From: Thunnus maccoyii
Lineage: Eukaryota; Chordata; Actinopteri; Scombriformes; Scombridae
Direction of reading: 5' to 3'
DNA length: 64,000 bases
Assembly (NCBI RefSeq): GCF_910596095.1
Contig: NC_056550.1
Coordinates: 18,136,501-18,200,500 of the forward strand
Position 1 is the first letter of the stretch. Each line of letters starts with the position of its first letter. The notes beneath the pieces were generated by a model that was not told the origin of the DNA, did no database searches, and saw only the letters and a program-made list of their open reading frames with translations. The position numbers and the translations under genes are program-made. Positions 21,758 through 60,500 of this stretch are shown one piece after another.

Positions 21758-23167
21758 CCTATCTCCTGGAACCATTCACTCATTAATGTTCCTACTTAAT
21801 TTATTTGATGATTACAGCAAGAAGAAAACACTTTCAGTGTCAACAGAAAATAAGTGTGAATGGCTCTATGTGCTCTGCTGTTGTGATCTCCGATATGAAA
21901 TATTCTTGGGATTGTATTAAACGCAGTAACTACAGAGCATAGGGACAAGCAAAGAGAAAGACAAGTGGGGTTGTGACCGTGAGAGTTGTGAGTAAGGGAG
22001 GATGGTGCACAGCAGGAGAGATCGATTCTTATTTAGATGAAAATGAGGCTTGATGCTTGTGGGGTGAGAGGAGGGCAGCTTTAGCATCCAAATGAATAGA
22101 AGTTTCACAGAAATGATCCTTAAATGAATCACCAACAATAAAACATATAAAGAAGTTTACAAAGCCACTGTCATTGTCATTTTACTTTTGAGGAAGGCTT
22201 CTCTTAATAGTGACAATTACTTGGGGATTAGATGGCAACCCCTGCAGCTTTTCATTTAAAACTGTATGATAAAACCTACTTTAAACAACCTCAGTGACCC
22301 CAGTAAATGGCATGTTAGAAGTATTTTTCAAGTGTTTGCACATTAGGATAAAGGTGCTTGGGTGTGACCAGGCTCTTCTGATTCCTTGTTTGTAGATTAT
22401 TATTTGAATGAAAGAAAGGGAGAGTATCTTTTTTGAAATTACATATGTATATATTTCATTTAAACCATGAAGTGAGTGGAAGTTTGGTTTTAGTATCAAT
22501 TACTCTCTTTATAATGGTTGAAACCCACTACTTGGTATAACCACCAAGAAGCCTGAATTGTGACTTGTACTATATGCACATGCAAAGAACAATCACTGTT
22601 TAGGTTAACTGTATTCTTTATTCTTGTTGTCTCTAACTTTAGATTGATTAGCTACAGATTGTAGTGGATGGATGTGTGGAGAGTCAGCATAAACCACTGC
22701 CAGTTTGGTCCTACTACCTCATGCACACCCATCATCTCTTCTCAGTACAGCAAGGCTTGCTGCAGCTCTCCTCCACATCCATTCAGCCAGCCATTCGTCT
22801 TGGAAAGCTGCCTCTCTGATCTGAGTGATAAACTACAGCAGAATTGCCCAGTTTGCAAAAAACAAGGACACTTGTTTTCAATCTGTGCTGTCAACATTTT
22901 CATACTGAAAACTGATGGGATGTTTCATTCATCGGGGGTTAAGGACAGAATGATATTCTTAGGTTGGACTGTTTTGCTTTGAGATTGTATATTACTCTTG
23001 AAATTTACAAATTTTATCCACACAGATGGCTATCACATTCACATTTGGGCACAACTTATGAAATGACACTGACTTGCAGAGATTAGATCGGTACTACTAT
23101 CAATATTCCTTTTTCAACAGAGTTGCTCATGAGCAGGGGCAGATTACTATGGTTTACAGATTTCAAG

Positions 23168-23260
23168 GTTTCTTATTGTCATTCTGACACATACATGCAA
23201 AGGAACGAAATTAAGCATCATATTAAAATTGCACAAGTATAGAATAATTACTGAAAAATA
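23168..23260 (-). repeat. Retroposon 3'-end-like repeat
   Basis: TTATTGTCATTCTGACACAT followed by AAGGAACGAAATTAAGCA has the same layout as the 4476 and 23608 segments (TTTATTG-type start, AAGGAA block, A-rich continuation). Related by layout; class inferred. Confidence 0.35.
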
Positions 23261-23607
23261 CCAGGTAATAATAATGAAAACTATAATAATTAAAAGTATA
23301 ATTCTTTTTTAAAAAAGTACTTAAGTAGTCATAGCAGCAGTAGCAAGAAGGATGAGTGTACACAAGATACTACACAGCAGTGTAAACATTAGTGATATAG
23401 CAAAGTGAGTGTATATTTAAACTGACTGCACTGTAATATACCTCTGCAGTTGCTCAAAAACATGTTTTAAGGAAGTCTGTGCAATCACAGAGGCATGAAG
23501 AGGTCTCCTCTTGCCTGCAAGCCTTTTGGCTCCAACACTTTAGTTATTATTACACAATAAACTATGTTTTCTAATGTTTACAGCTCGCTCGTCATGAGCT
23601 CAAATAG

Positions 23608-23705
23608 AATCAGAACCAGATTTATTCGCCAAGTAGCAAGTACAAGGAATTCAGTGTGGTCCAGATGTCAAAAGAAAGTACAATAAACATAAACACAATC
23701 ATAAC
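23608..23705 (-). repeat. Retroposon 3'-end-like repeat
   Basis: AGAATCAGAACCAGATTTATT then TACAAGGAATTCAGTG parallels the 4476 copy; on the minus strand it would end AATAAATCTGGTTCTGATTC. Confidence 0.45.
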
Positions 23706-23754
23706 AGTGTAAGAAAGGGACAGTAATTTACATTTCTGTGTAGTGGGGGTGTAC

Positions 23755-23895
23755 GTGCTTGCATATTGACATGATAAAAAACTGCAAAAAAGCAGAATAT
23801 AACTAGAAGTATAAAGACTGTGTGCATACATATTGACATGATAAAAACTATGTGTGTGCAAAAAAAAGCAGAATATAAATACAAGTATAAATACC
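23755..23895. repeat. Two-copy tandem duplication, about 65 bp unit
   Basis: The unit ATATTGACATGATAAAAA, then GCAAAAAA, AGCAGAATATAA and AAGTATAAA occurs twice in tandem, the second with a small insertion and a few differences. It lies directly after a retroposon-like repeat and may be part of it. Confidence 0.7.
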
Positions 23896-24239
23896 AAACT
23901 AGATATAAATATAAATTTGAGTGTAAATAAACTATGTGTGTGTTTTAACAGGATATATTTGTACAGTTAATTAAAAAAAAACAAACCTTATCCATCTACA
24001 TAATGGAGGATAGACAAAGATACAGTAAACACATGAATTAGAATGAGATGGAGGTGAAGTGAAGTTTACAGACTTTTACTGTCCTTGTTTCAGAGCACAC
24101 CACTTTTAAATGTCTACAAGGCATTCACTTCAAACTTTTGTTCAGCACTCTGTTTGGTAGGTGATCTCTAGCCTTATATTAACCTTATATTATTAAAAAA
24201 AAATAGGTTTAACCAATTATGATAGGACCAGAAATGCTG

Positions 24240-25063
24240 ATGACGTAAGGGGCTATCCATATGTAAAAGGCCTACACGGTGAGAGTCTTGTCACCTGGAG
24301 GAATAAAGTACAGGACGTTGTGTTACAAACATAATATCTTACACACACACTTGCCGATATTAGGTCAGCTAATATAAAAACGTCTACATCCATATGTGTA
24401 TTTTTTCTATTGTGGTCTGCTGGTTAACCCACCCGCAAGCTTGCGTTGTGCGGTGCTATGAGTTCAATGGTCAACGCTACGCACACCGCTCGCGCAGCCT
24501 ATAACATCCCACATCCTCGCGCGACATCAACAACAATGCAAACCGTCGTCTGTTTTGGTAGCAGATCTCTGATTGGAGCTAGACGGTCCGAAAGCTTAGT
24601 CAAGGTGTCAACGTCTCATTTCTTTTAAGAATTGGCGATTTTTATTTTACGTCAAGAGTGTTTTATTTATTGTTATTTTTCGTTTTTTTTGTTACATTTT
24701 TTTTTTTTCAAAAATGTGCGAGGCGCTGTTGGCAAGCTCCCACAGTCTATGCATGTGTGTCCCTGCTGCTTTTCTGCTGGGCTACAGCTACTAACCTAGC
24801 CGCTTTTCACTCGGTGGTTAGCTAACATTAGCCTGGCCGCGTTTATTGACTTGAGTGGGGGGAAAACAAGCGAATGTAAAGCGTGTTTGTGCGATCTGCT
24901 TTTTTTTTAATGACAACAGCTCTCAACTTAATCGTCGCTGTCGGGATATAAGACGAAGTGTTGTATGATTTGTCGTAGAGAATAGTTTGCTGGCTAGCTA
25001 ACTGGCTAGCTATTTGTGTGTGTATTCTTCGAATAAGGAAAACGGCGAGTTTTCTTTGAAAGT
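24240..25063 (+). promoter_or_regulatory. pbx4 promoter / 5' UTR region
   Basis: GC and CpG content rise from about 24420 up to the pbx4 ATG, against an AT-rich background. TGATTGGAGC at 24570 contains an inverted CCAAT box (ATTGG). T-rich runs at 24680-24710 and 24900 interrupt the CpG-rich part. TSS position is not determinable; the sequence just before the ATG is purine-rich. Confidence 0.45.
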
Positions 25064-51587
<26,524 letters not shown>

Positions 51588-54500
51588 TTCGATGGCTCTC
51601 CCCGCCATCACTTCATTCCCATTGTGGTCTTCTCTGACTACCATCCCCTGTCCCCCCACCCCCCGCCCCACGCCCCCACCCCGCCCCATTGTTCAATATT
51701 CCCTCGTCTCTCGCGACTCGACAGCTACGCAAGGCTGTGCTCACATTTCATAAACACACACTGTGCTGGAACACAGGACAGCCGAACAGTAGTTAAAGGA
51801 GGAATTCGCCTCCCAACCCCACAGCTCCACTTCAATGCTAGAAGCTCCGTAACTCAGAATGAAAGAGGGATGGAGCTCACCGATGCTGAGACAGATAGGA
51901 AACATCTTTACTATCAAGGACTTTTTGAAAAACCACTGACCCAGCTGTGTAGATGATGTCTGTACATTATGTGTATATGCACGTTAACTTCACACAGTAC
52001 TCACACAGCTTGTCCATGTGCTGTTGACCTCTGCACTCGACCCTTTGCTTTGGAAAACTGTGTGTGATTGCCTGTATCTCCTGAAGCCTTGGCATTTGAC
52101 AGCCAAACTGTTGATACGGATCACCAGGGAGCTCTGCTCACCTTGCTCGTACCAAAGTGCTGCCCCCCCCCCACCCCCCAGTAGTTGTCAACACATCTGT
52201 TCCTCTGAGATCACCCTCTGCCAGCTCAACACAAGACACTGTTGTATCTTCCAGTCCTTATAGCTTGATGTTTCATTCTGTTGGAGATTTCAAAGTGAAT
52301 AAATGAGAAATGCACACATGTGCATGCACCCCCTCCCCCACCCCCCCACCCCCCACACCCCGCTTCCACAACACACACCTTGCAACTTTTCAGTCGTTTT
52401 CATAGTGAGTTGACATAAAAAAAGATGTGTCAAGCACAAAAGTTAGCATCCTTGTTATGGGTGTCTTTACCTGTGAAAGGGTAGTTAAGGGGATCACTGT
52501 TCTAAACCAGGCAGGACAGGTGCTAATAGGGCTGGTGAGAAGAGGAGGAAAGGGCAGAGAGAGGAGAATATCTTTGGTTGAGTGGATGTAACTAATAGCC
52601 CTTTTTGTTGCTAACCAATAGAGGGTGTTGGTAGATGGCTTGTAGACTTAACTTCTTGCTTTCTGTCCACTAGTTTATTTGATTGTAGGCTATTTTCTAA
52701 TGCTGTTTCACCAAGAATGCACCAGCCACCACCAAAAATTAGCTCAATAAAGCATCTAAATGACGTTAGGAGAAGGGTGGAAAGATTGTGGGGCATTGAT
52801 GTGTTGTTGGGACAAACGTGACATGAATTTAGAAAACGTGACTGTCTTCCATGCATGTAGGACTTCTAGGCGTGATATTATTGTTTTCATTTAACCTTCC
52901 AAGTTTTTAGCTTCGTTTTTATTAACAAAAAAAAAAAATAAAGGGTATAATTATTACAGTCAGACCAAAAAGGAAAAAGTGCATCATGTATTGCTATGAT
53001 GTGTGTGTCTCTGTGTGGGCGTGTGTACAGTGTTCTTGGGATGTCTTAGTCAAACTGGCCGGTGCCCTCTGACCTTTGTAAGCATTATAGAGACTGGGTG
53101 CTTCCACCAGCGGATGACACACTAGGTGGGGTTCAACTGAGATCTCCTCACCATCTTGAAACATTTAAGCTTGTGAGCCCGAGGCAACACACTACAACCT
53201 TCTGTTGTACCAAAACCAAAAATACCACGTTCAGCAATGTAATAATGCTACTCTGTGTCTCTCTAAAGTTGGTGCGCAGCCACCTTTTCAGTTTGAGGAG
53301 AGGAGGGAATTATATTTGTATCTGTGTCTCTCTCTGTGTGGTGTTGTCATGCCTCAAGTTGATTTGATTTCTTTCTTTTTTTGGGGGGGGGGCGGTATTT
53401 GTTGTGGGGGCTTCATGGGAGGGTGGGTGGAGTGAGGACTGTCACATCGCACCTGTAATTTGATTGTGTGCACTTGAGCACCTGTTTCATGAGAAAGTAT
53501 GCCCCCCCCCCCCTTTACCCATCCTTCAATACCTTCTGGTAAAAACCCACAACTTTATTGTTTTTTTAGTTCTATGGCCAATTGGGCAAGGGCTTCTCTC
53601 TCTCCTCTGTTACCAAAAAAAGAGGCAGCACTGGGTGTAGTAAAACTCTTAAAACGTGTTTAAGACAAACCTACAACGTTTTTTGGGGATTTTCATTCTT
53701 TGGAACTATTTTATACATTAACTGTTATGTTAATAACAAAGCATTTTGATAGTAAGGTAAAGCCTTATGAAGATTTACGTGTCAGTCAAGACTTTGTTGA
53801 ACCATATGTTACAGAACAAAACTTGAGCTTGTAAGCTGGTCACATGTGATATCCCACATTTAATTACTTGTTTTGTTACTCATCGCAGTTCATACGACTG
53901 TATTTTATGAATAATGTTATCGCCACACCAAATTATCATGCCCTCCCCCCCTTTTCTACCTGTTGTAATGGATGTCACTGTACAGTTTGTGTAATGTTTC
54001 AGTATTTTTTTTTTTTTTTTCTTTTATAAATTTTGATGTTTGGTTGAGATACCAGTTTTATTTGGCCTTTTGTTTCACAGGATTCATGATAACTCTGTAT
54101 CAATTTTGAATATTATTTAGGTCTTTTGTTACATAACCGGGTGGAAATGTAGGGTTTATAGGTGTAACGTTTGCTGCTGTGGAAAAAAAATTGTATCAAT
54201 TGAGGATTTCTAAAGGACTATATTATACATTATTTGGCGTATTTTTTCAACCCACTTCTTATCTGATTTTCCCCTCAGTTCCTACATTTTTTTCACTGTT
54301 TCACAGTCACTTCCCCAGAGAATCACCCAGTTCTGTGCTTTACATATTGTTTGAAACCTGCTCAAGTTACCATATGAAATTGGACATTTCTGTCTAAGAA
54401 TATTTATTTGCCTCAAATTCATCAGCCCACCACATCTGCACCTTCTGATGCATGTTTGTGGAAAGTTAATCCCAGTAAACCCTTCAAACGAATTGAAGTG

Positions 54501-55200
54501 GATACTTTTAAATGTAGAAATACTGTGAAAACATGCAAACTCTACATTTGCATATGACATATGAGGAAGTTACTAATGGATGACCTACAGGAAGGAAGGT
54601 CAGCCTTCACATTAGAGGGGGTGGTATCATCATGCTACCCATCACTCACTCAGTGAGTACAGCAAAAACATCCATGTAACATTTAATGCCATAATTTGAT
54701 CTCAATGTAAACATTTTGTGTTCCCCTGTAATTTCGAGCCAGAGCTGCAATTCTAAAACACAGAACTTAATTTTATCGACTGTCGATTGCATTTAAATCT
54801 TTGGATTCTGCAAGAGACTAAATGACTTCCACAGCATCAAATGACTTCTTAAACCTTTTTGATTTCTTTGTTTTTATTAGTATATTTGTATCTTCCCTCT
54901 TTCCCTTGTATTTACCCCTCTCTCTACCTCTGTCTTTCCATTTCTCTTGTATATAACCCCCACTGTTTTCAGACTTGTGAGTCTGTATGAACTCCTTTTA
55001 TACCTCAACTTTAGAATTGTTCTAGAAAGAGTAAAACAAAAAGGAAGAATATGACAAATTGTAGTGTTCTTATTAGAAAATTAATAAAAATGATTTAGTG
55101 TGATTTTTCAGTATTTGATTTCAGATTTTAGGAGTGTTTCATTTTATAATTTGTCACAAACGCTCTTGTGATAGTCAAATGTAATAAAAGGAGAGATTGC
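51588..55200 (+). other. Probable pbx4 3' UTR
   Basis: No coding exon follows the pbx4 stop. Candidate polyadenylation signals are AATAAA at about 52297 and AATAAA at 55183-55188, with others near 55084. The stretch has C-rich patches (51650, 52165, 52330, 53505) and T-rich patches, and ends about 310 bp short of the lpar2 stop codon. UTR length depends on which signal is used. Confidence 0.5.
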
Positions 55201-55489
55201 ACCATCTGATGATTCATATGTTAATCTTCTATGAAACGTTGATGCAGAACACTTTGGGGAGGAAAACATTATTCTGAGAAATGACAGCATTCATCCAACA
55301 TTGATGAAATCCTTTTTGCAGTTTTTCAACAAAGGCATCTTTATATGGGTTTAAATTCAGTTCACAAATGCAAAAATGAAGAAGAGGTAGTTCGGCAGAA
55401 GTCGGTTGATGTTCAGCAGAGAAAACAGTGACTCAACAAATATTAAACATTTCCTGCTTAGCTGTCAGTAAAAGTCAGTTTTTTTTTTC

Positions 55490-55496
55490 TTTAATT
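55490..55496 (-). terminator. Possible lpar2 polyadenylation signal
   Basis: On the minus strand ATTAAAG lies about 15 nt after the lpar2 stop codon, followed by an A-rich run. This would make a very short 3' UTR; signals farther down (for example near 54875) are alternatives. Confidence 0.25.
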
Positions 55497-55510
55497 GCAG
55501 GTAACAGCCA

Positions 55511-56624
55511 TCATACAACTGGCACTGCCCAACTGTCTTCTTTATTGTTTGTGTCCCGTAGCGTAGAGGTGGCCTTTTCTTCTGACTTCTGGATACAACT
55601 GTGAGTTTCCTGTGAAAAAGCATAAAAAGGAAAAATTAGTAAAATAATCCAGTTATGGCCTGTTTTTCTACCAACGACTAAAAAAAAAAAAAATCTTTAA
55701 TTACTTTTCTACATCTCTCCGGCCACTTTTACAAGAAAAGTAGTCTGAATGGTGGCTGAGCATTCATGTTGGGGAACTCCAGAATTAACGAAGTGAAACA
55801 AAAAAATCAAGAGCAGAAATCTTCAGGTTCCTTCTTGTCCCAGCCAACAGAAAAAACAAATACATTTTTACTCCTGATCTGATACTTAACATTAAGTCAG
55901 CTTGTAAGTTCACTGGAAAAATAAATAACTTGAGTAAAAGCTTGTTGCAAGGCAATTATCTGAGATCAAACCCGCATACCTTTTCTTATACAGGTACTGA
56001 TAGAAACTGGCTAGAAAAAGGCAGTAGTGACTGTCTTATGTGGACAAGTTGTATCCTGCACTACCGTGTCAACAACATCCTTATATCAACCCAAACTTCT
56101 CATATCTGAGCTTACCTCTGTTAGTCGTGAGTCGATCTCGACAGACGGGGGCCCCCGCTGCTGTCTGGCACTTCTCTTACAAATGCAGCACAGGATCTGC
56201 TTGAACGTCTGCCGCATCTCGTCATCTCGCAGGGAATAGATGATAGGATTGACAAGAGAGTTGCACTCGGCTATCACCAAGCAGTACTTCTCAAAGGAGT
56301 TGGCATTGCTGTCTTTACCCAGCAGCCCGTCCAGTAAGAGAGTCATGAGGCCAGGCGTCCAGCAGATGACGAAGGCCCCTACAGAGACATAGGTTGGTTA
56401 GTAAAAGGCCACAAAAGAGTCAACAACAATGAACTATGAACTCAAATCACTGCACAAAAGCAGCTGTGTAATATGACTCTCAAGGTGCAGCTACATTGAG
56501 TAATATTTATATCTTGATTGCTTTACATAGCCAGCATAACTTTGGGAGGCGATGAGTCACCTGAGTAATTATTAAAGAAAGGTGGATTTCAATTTCACTG
56601 TGATACACTGGAAATTCCAAGCAA

Positions 56625-56657
<33 letters not shown>

Positions 56658-58617
56658 GACAATAATGTGACAACATCTGAGACAAACAAGGCAAGAGTGG
56701 AAAAACTGGTCTGTGGCGGAAGTTTTAGGCTGCAGGTGACAAGTATCGTAACATGTCACAGCTCTCTGAGCCACAGCGCAAAACCATTTGAAGTACTGAT
56801 AACCTGAGAGTACAAAGTGCTCTGGTGAATTTAGGTGAAAGGCTATTGAGCCATACTTCTCAAAAATAAGTACATATGGAAGGAAATGTGGCAAGAATTT
56901 CTCATCTTTGAAAAAACTGAAACGTGCCTTGTGCAAAAAAAGTGCTGTAACTCAACAACAAGATGTTCCTGAATGTAAATCTTGTCTGGTGCGGAACAAA
57001 CTACTATTGCATACCAAAACCAAGAGGAGAAGAAGAAAAGTAATTAATGCCTTAGTGTTGCAACAGTGTAACAGTATACTTTCTGTTTTCATTTCGTGTT
57101 ATTCTGAACTGCAGTGATGGAAAAACAGTGTAAAAGCTGCTGCGCACTACATGCACTGTCATGAATCCTCTCAGCAATACGCGAAACTTGCAAAGTGCAA
57201 TTCAAATGGAGCCATAATCATTCACATCATTCACTATGGTCAACTCTTCTTTATCTTGTTAGATGCTGTTTTAAACCCGAAATAGACACATAGAAAGCCT
57301 GGAAATGGATTCCATACTGCTCTATAAAAAAAATCTATTGTGTATTACTTCTAATCCTCTAAATTTAACCTCAGCAGGTTAGCCATGCAGCATAGCTTAC
57401 TAGGGCTGCAACTAACAATTATTTTCATTATCTATTCATTCATTGTCATTTATTTTCACAATGGTTTGGTCTATAAAATGTCAGAGTGGTGAAAAAAACA
57501 ATCTTGAGTTTCCCAAAACCCAAGATACAACCTAAAATTTCTTGTTTTGTTCCGACCAACTCAAAGATATTTAGTTTACTATCGTAGGAGACTAGAGAAA
57601 CCAGAAAATATTCACATTTAAGAAGCTGGAAAGAGAATTTTAGCATTTCTTTTCTTAAAAAATGACTTAAAATGATTTATTGATTATTGTTGCAGCTCTG
57701 TAGGTTACCATGGTGAGTTAAGCTCAAACATAGCCGACTAACCCTCTCATTTTGTTTCGTGGTACAGGACTTAATATTGTGGTTAATTAAAAACCAGACC
57801 CTACAAACTTAACCTTTGACCCACAACTAACATCCAGCAGTGTAGAGTAGAACACAAACTTCTCACCCAGGACCATGGAGATAGTTTTCATCAGGTTGAC
57901 AACAGTCTGGCTGTGCTGCATGCCTGAGGTGTGCTGCGACGCGTACCGGTTCTGGTATCTCACATAGACGAAGATGCGAATGTACATGGCCACCATGATG
58001 AAGAAAACAAGCAGGTTGAGAACCGCCCAGAAGATGAGGAAGCGGCGGCTGTAGAGAGGAGCGACAGTGGAGCAGTCCTCCAGATCACACTCGCAGTTCC
58101 AAAAGGTGGACGGCACCAGGCCCATGATGATGCTCACGGCCCAGATGCAGACTATCAGCAGCACCACGCGCCGCTTAGACATAGTGCTGTGCAGCTGCAT
58201 GGTGATGATGGTCTGGTGGCGCTCTACGGCGACAGCCAGCAGGTTGGCCACAGAAGCTGTCAGGCTGATGTCGATCAGAGCCCCACGGATGTACCACTTC
58301 TCTTTTGTGAGCATACTGGTCCAGGGGCCCGTGTTCAACATCAGGTTGGCGTAAGCAATACCTGCGAAGAGATCTGCTGCAGCCATGTTGCCTATGAGAT
58401 AGTAAATGGGGAAGTGGAAGCGGCGGTTTATGAAGATGGCCACCATCACCATCAGGTTTGCCAGGACCACAATAAGACACACCGTCAAACCCAGTGCCAT
58501 CACTGCAAAGTCTCGGGGCGTCCACTCAGTACGGATCTTCTTTTCCACCAAGTTGTAGAAGAAGGTGACATTGAGGCTGTAGTCGCAGGCATTCCTTGCA
58601 CTGTAATTCAAGGCCAT
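55511..58617 (-). CDS. lpar2: LPAR2, lysophosphatidic acid receptor (EDG-family GPCR)
   Basis: Three coding exons in transcript order 58617-57867, 56378-56116 and 55609-55511 (TGA) give 370 aa (human LPAR2 about 350). N-glycosylation sequons lie at N4 and N16 (NVT). Seven hydrophobic segments follow, with NRRFHFPIYYLIGNMAAADL (TM2), SLTASVANLLAVAVERH (ERH in place of DRY, TM3), CWTPG (TM6) and NPIIYS (TM7); the C-tail has ILCCICKR, likely palmitoylated. The intron splitting TM6 (after MVLG) is typical of LPA1-3 genes. LPA receptors couple LPA to Gi, Gq and G12/13 at the plasma membrane. LPAR2 rather than LPAR1/3 is chosen mainly from synteny with pbx4 and atp13a1; a and b paralogues cannot be told apart. 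An upstream in-frame stop supports the start. The tail exon and end PVV are unusual. Confidence 0.9.
56627..56654. repeat. Poly(T) tract
   Basis: About 28 T in the lpar2 TM6 intron. Confidence 0.9.
57401..57703. mobile_element. MITE (AGGGCTGCAACTAA family)
   Basis: The left end TAGGGCTGCAACTAACAATT and right end AATTGTTGCAGCTCT-type (TTATTGTTGCAGCTCTGTA) form imperfect terminal inverted repeats. Internal CCAACTCAAAGATATTTAG and GAAACCAGAAAATATTCACA match the 42657 copy. It lies in the lpar2 TM6 intron and is the best preserved of the three copies. Confidence 0.75.
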
Positions 58618-59495
58618 AACTGCAGACACAAAACAGACATTTCAGGATGTGTCTTCAAGAGATGCAGTAACAGGAGAAAGTAGATGGGGAAGTGAAAGCA
58701 AACTTGTTTATATAAGGCCCTCCATTCAGTACACATCTAAAATATTATACTTTCACAAAGTAAATGCTTAAAATAGGAATATAAGGCTCGTTCTCAGGCT
58801 CTAATTTAGCTGTACTGACAATGCATTCAATTGTGACACAATAATATTACTCTGAAGCACGGATCATGTGAGTCAGCACACTTGCCGTCTACAGATATTC
58901 AACACAGTGGTTGGTTGTCAATGTTTTCAGGCACTCAGATAATCAATGACTGTACAGAATAAATATAAATTCAGGCCACAGCTGCACACCTTATCCCAAA
59001 GGTCAGTGTGCCATATATTTGTCACTGGAAAGACTTCCTCTCTGTGCCAGAGATGATCTGATAAGAAAACAGGAGAGTAAATTAACTCGTATCGCTTAGC
59101 TTATTAAATGTCAAAAAAGCAAAACAAACAAACAAAACCCCCAAGACAAACAAACAATGAAAATATCCATCAGCATTTCTCAGAGACCAAAGATGACTTC
59201 AAATTGTTTTTGTCCAAAACAACTACAAGCAACTACAATTCAAAGCAGCAAATGCCCATGTGTGCATGCTTGTAAAAAAAACAACGTATAACAATTTAAC
59301 ACAAGTTGATTCTGAGGAATAAACGTTTAAAATAACACATACCCGTCAAGACATTAAATTTTTGTCCAAGTGCGCGTTTCTCAACTTGCTGAAAGCAAAG
59401 CAACTGATACTAATTATGTCACCTTGTCACACTGAAACTCGTGCGGTTGCTTTTTTACTTTCTACAGAGGAGGCGTTAAGTTGTGCAAAACATAC

Positions 59496-59650
59496 CGCCG
59501 TTTTCAGAACCTTCTCCATCCAAACAGGCCCGATGTGAAACGGAAGCTGCCAGCTGCCATTAGATGAAACTAAAGGGTGTTTAAGCTGCTCTCACTGCTG
59601 TTCGTCCGTCCGTCAGTTGAATCACTTTCACTCAGGACAGCTGGACTCGA
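59496..59650 (-). other. lpar2: lpar2 5' non-coding exon (3' boundary at 59496)
   Basis: On the minus strand a good donor (GGCG^gtatgt) ends an exon at 59496; joined to the acceptor before 58619 it gives a 5' UTR with an in-frame TAA before the main ATG and no in-frame upstream ATG. Two out-of-frame upstream ATGs lie at 59560 and 59519. The 5' limit (TSS) is not known; 59650 is a guess. Confidence 0.5.
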
Positions 59651-59870
59651 CAGACAGGTAGCTGTGACGCCTCCACGTGCAGCCTGAAATATCGGAAAAC
59701 ACAGGTACATGGTCGGGTGTAAGCTCCTTTTCTTGTTGCCCTAAGGAGGAGATTTTGCTTTGAACAACATCAAGTGTTGCTCAGATGGTTTCAACTCAAA
59801 CTGGGAGTATTTTTGAATTTGGCTCTGTGGTGCACTGGAAAATATTGCCCCCAAAACTTAGCGCTATAAG

Positions 59871-60492
59871 CATTGGTGGAAAGTAATTGAGTACATTTAC
59901 TTAAGTATTTCCATTTGATGCTACTTTATACTTCCACTCCACTACATTTCAGAGGTAAATATTGTACTTTCTATGCCACTACATTTATTCGACAGCTTTA
60001 GTTACTTTTCAGATGCAGATTTGACACAATGGATAATATGACAAGCTTTTAAAATACAACTGAAATCAGATTTGTGCATCATAACTTTGTTTTTTCTACT
60101 TTCTTCTCCCATTAATCATTTCACGACCTCGCAGATGTAACTGGTGACCCTTTGGAAGGGCCCGACCCCTAGGTTGGGAACCACTGGACTAAACTAGCTA
60201 ATTGTATATAAAGTAGTTGAAACTAGCTCCACCTCCAGCAGCTACAACAGTAACATGCTGCTCTAACACTGATGTTTCAGTATTAATAATCTAATGACGT
60301 CATATATAATAATATATTAGTCAGAGGGATGAAATCAGCACTTTTACTGCAATACTTTAACTACATTTTGCTCCTAATACTTATGTACTTTTTACTTAAG
60401 TAGGATTTTTCATGCAGGACTTTTATTTGTAATGAAGTATTTTACATTGCTGTATTAATAAGTAAAGGATCTGAATACTTCTTCCACCACTG
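59871..60492. mobile_element. hAT-like MITE with 8-bp target duplication
   Basis: The element begins CATTGGTGGAAAG and ends CTTCCACCACTG, terminal inverted repeats CAKTGGTGGAA. It is flanked by perfect 8-bp direct repeats GCTATAAG (59863-59870 and 60493-60500), the hallmark of hAT integration. The interior has ACATTTACTTAAGTA and CTTCCACTCCACTACATTTC, as in an abundant teleost MITE. About 622 bp, no coding capacity. Confidence 0.92.
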
Positions 60493-60500
60493 GCTATAAG

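Larger units (their letters stand above)
20689..23150. other. Intergenic region after dsn1
   Basis: Candidate dsn1 polyadenylation signals are ATTAAA near 21024 and AATAAA near 21243. Nothing else here looks coding; the longest frames lack splice sites and composition support. It contains the hairpin at 21697-21757 and a CTCF-like motif at 20944. Confidence 0.45.

Noticed and set aside
57931-58683. 250-codon plus-strand ORF opposite the lpar2 main exon
   Set aside because: It is the antisense shadow of a well-supported GPCR exon; the His/Asp/Gln-rich composition is what results from reading conserved membrane codons backwards.
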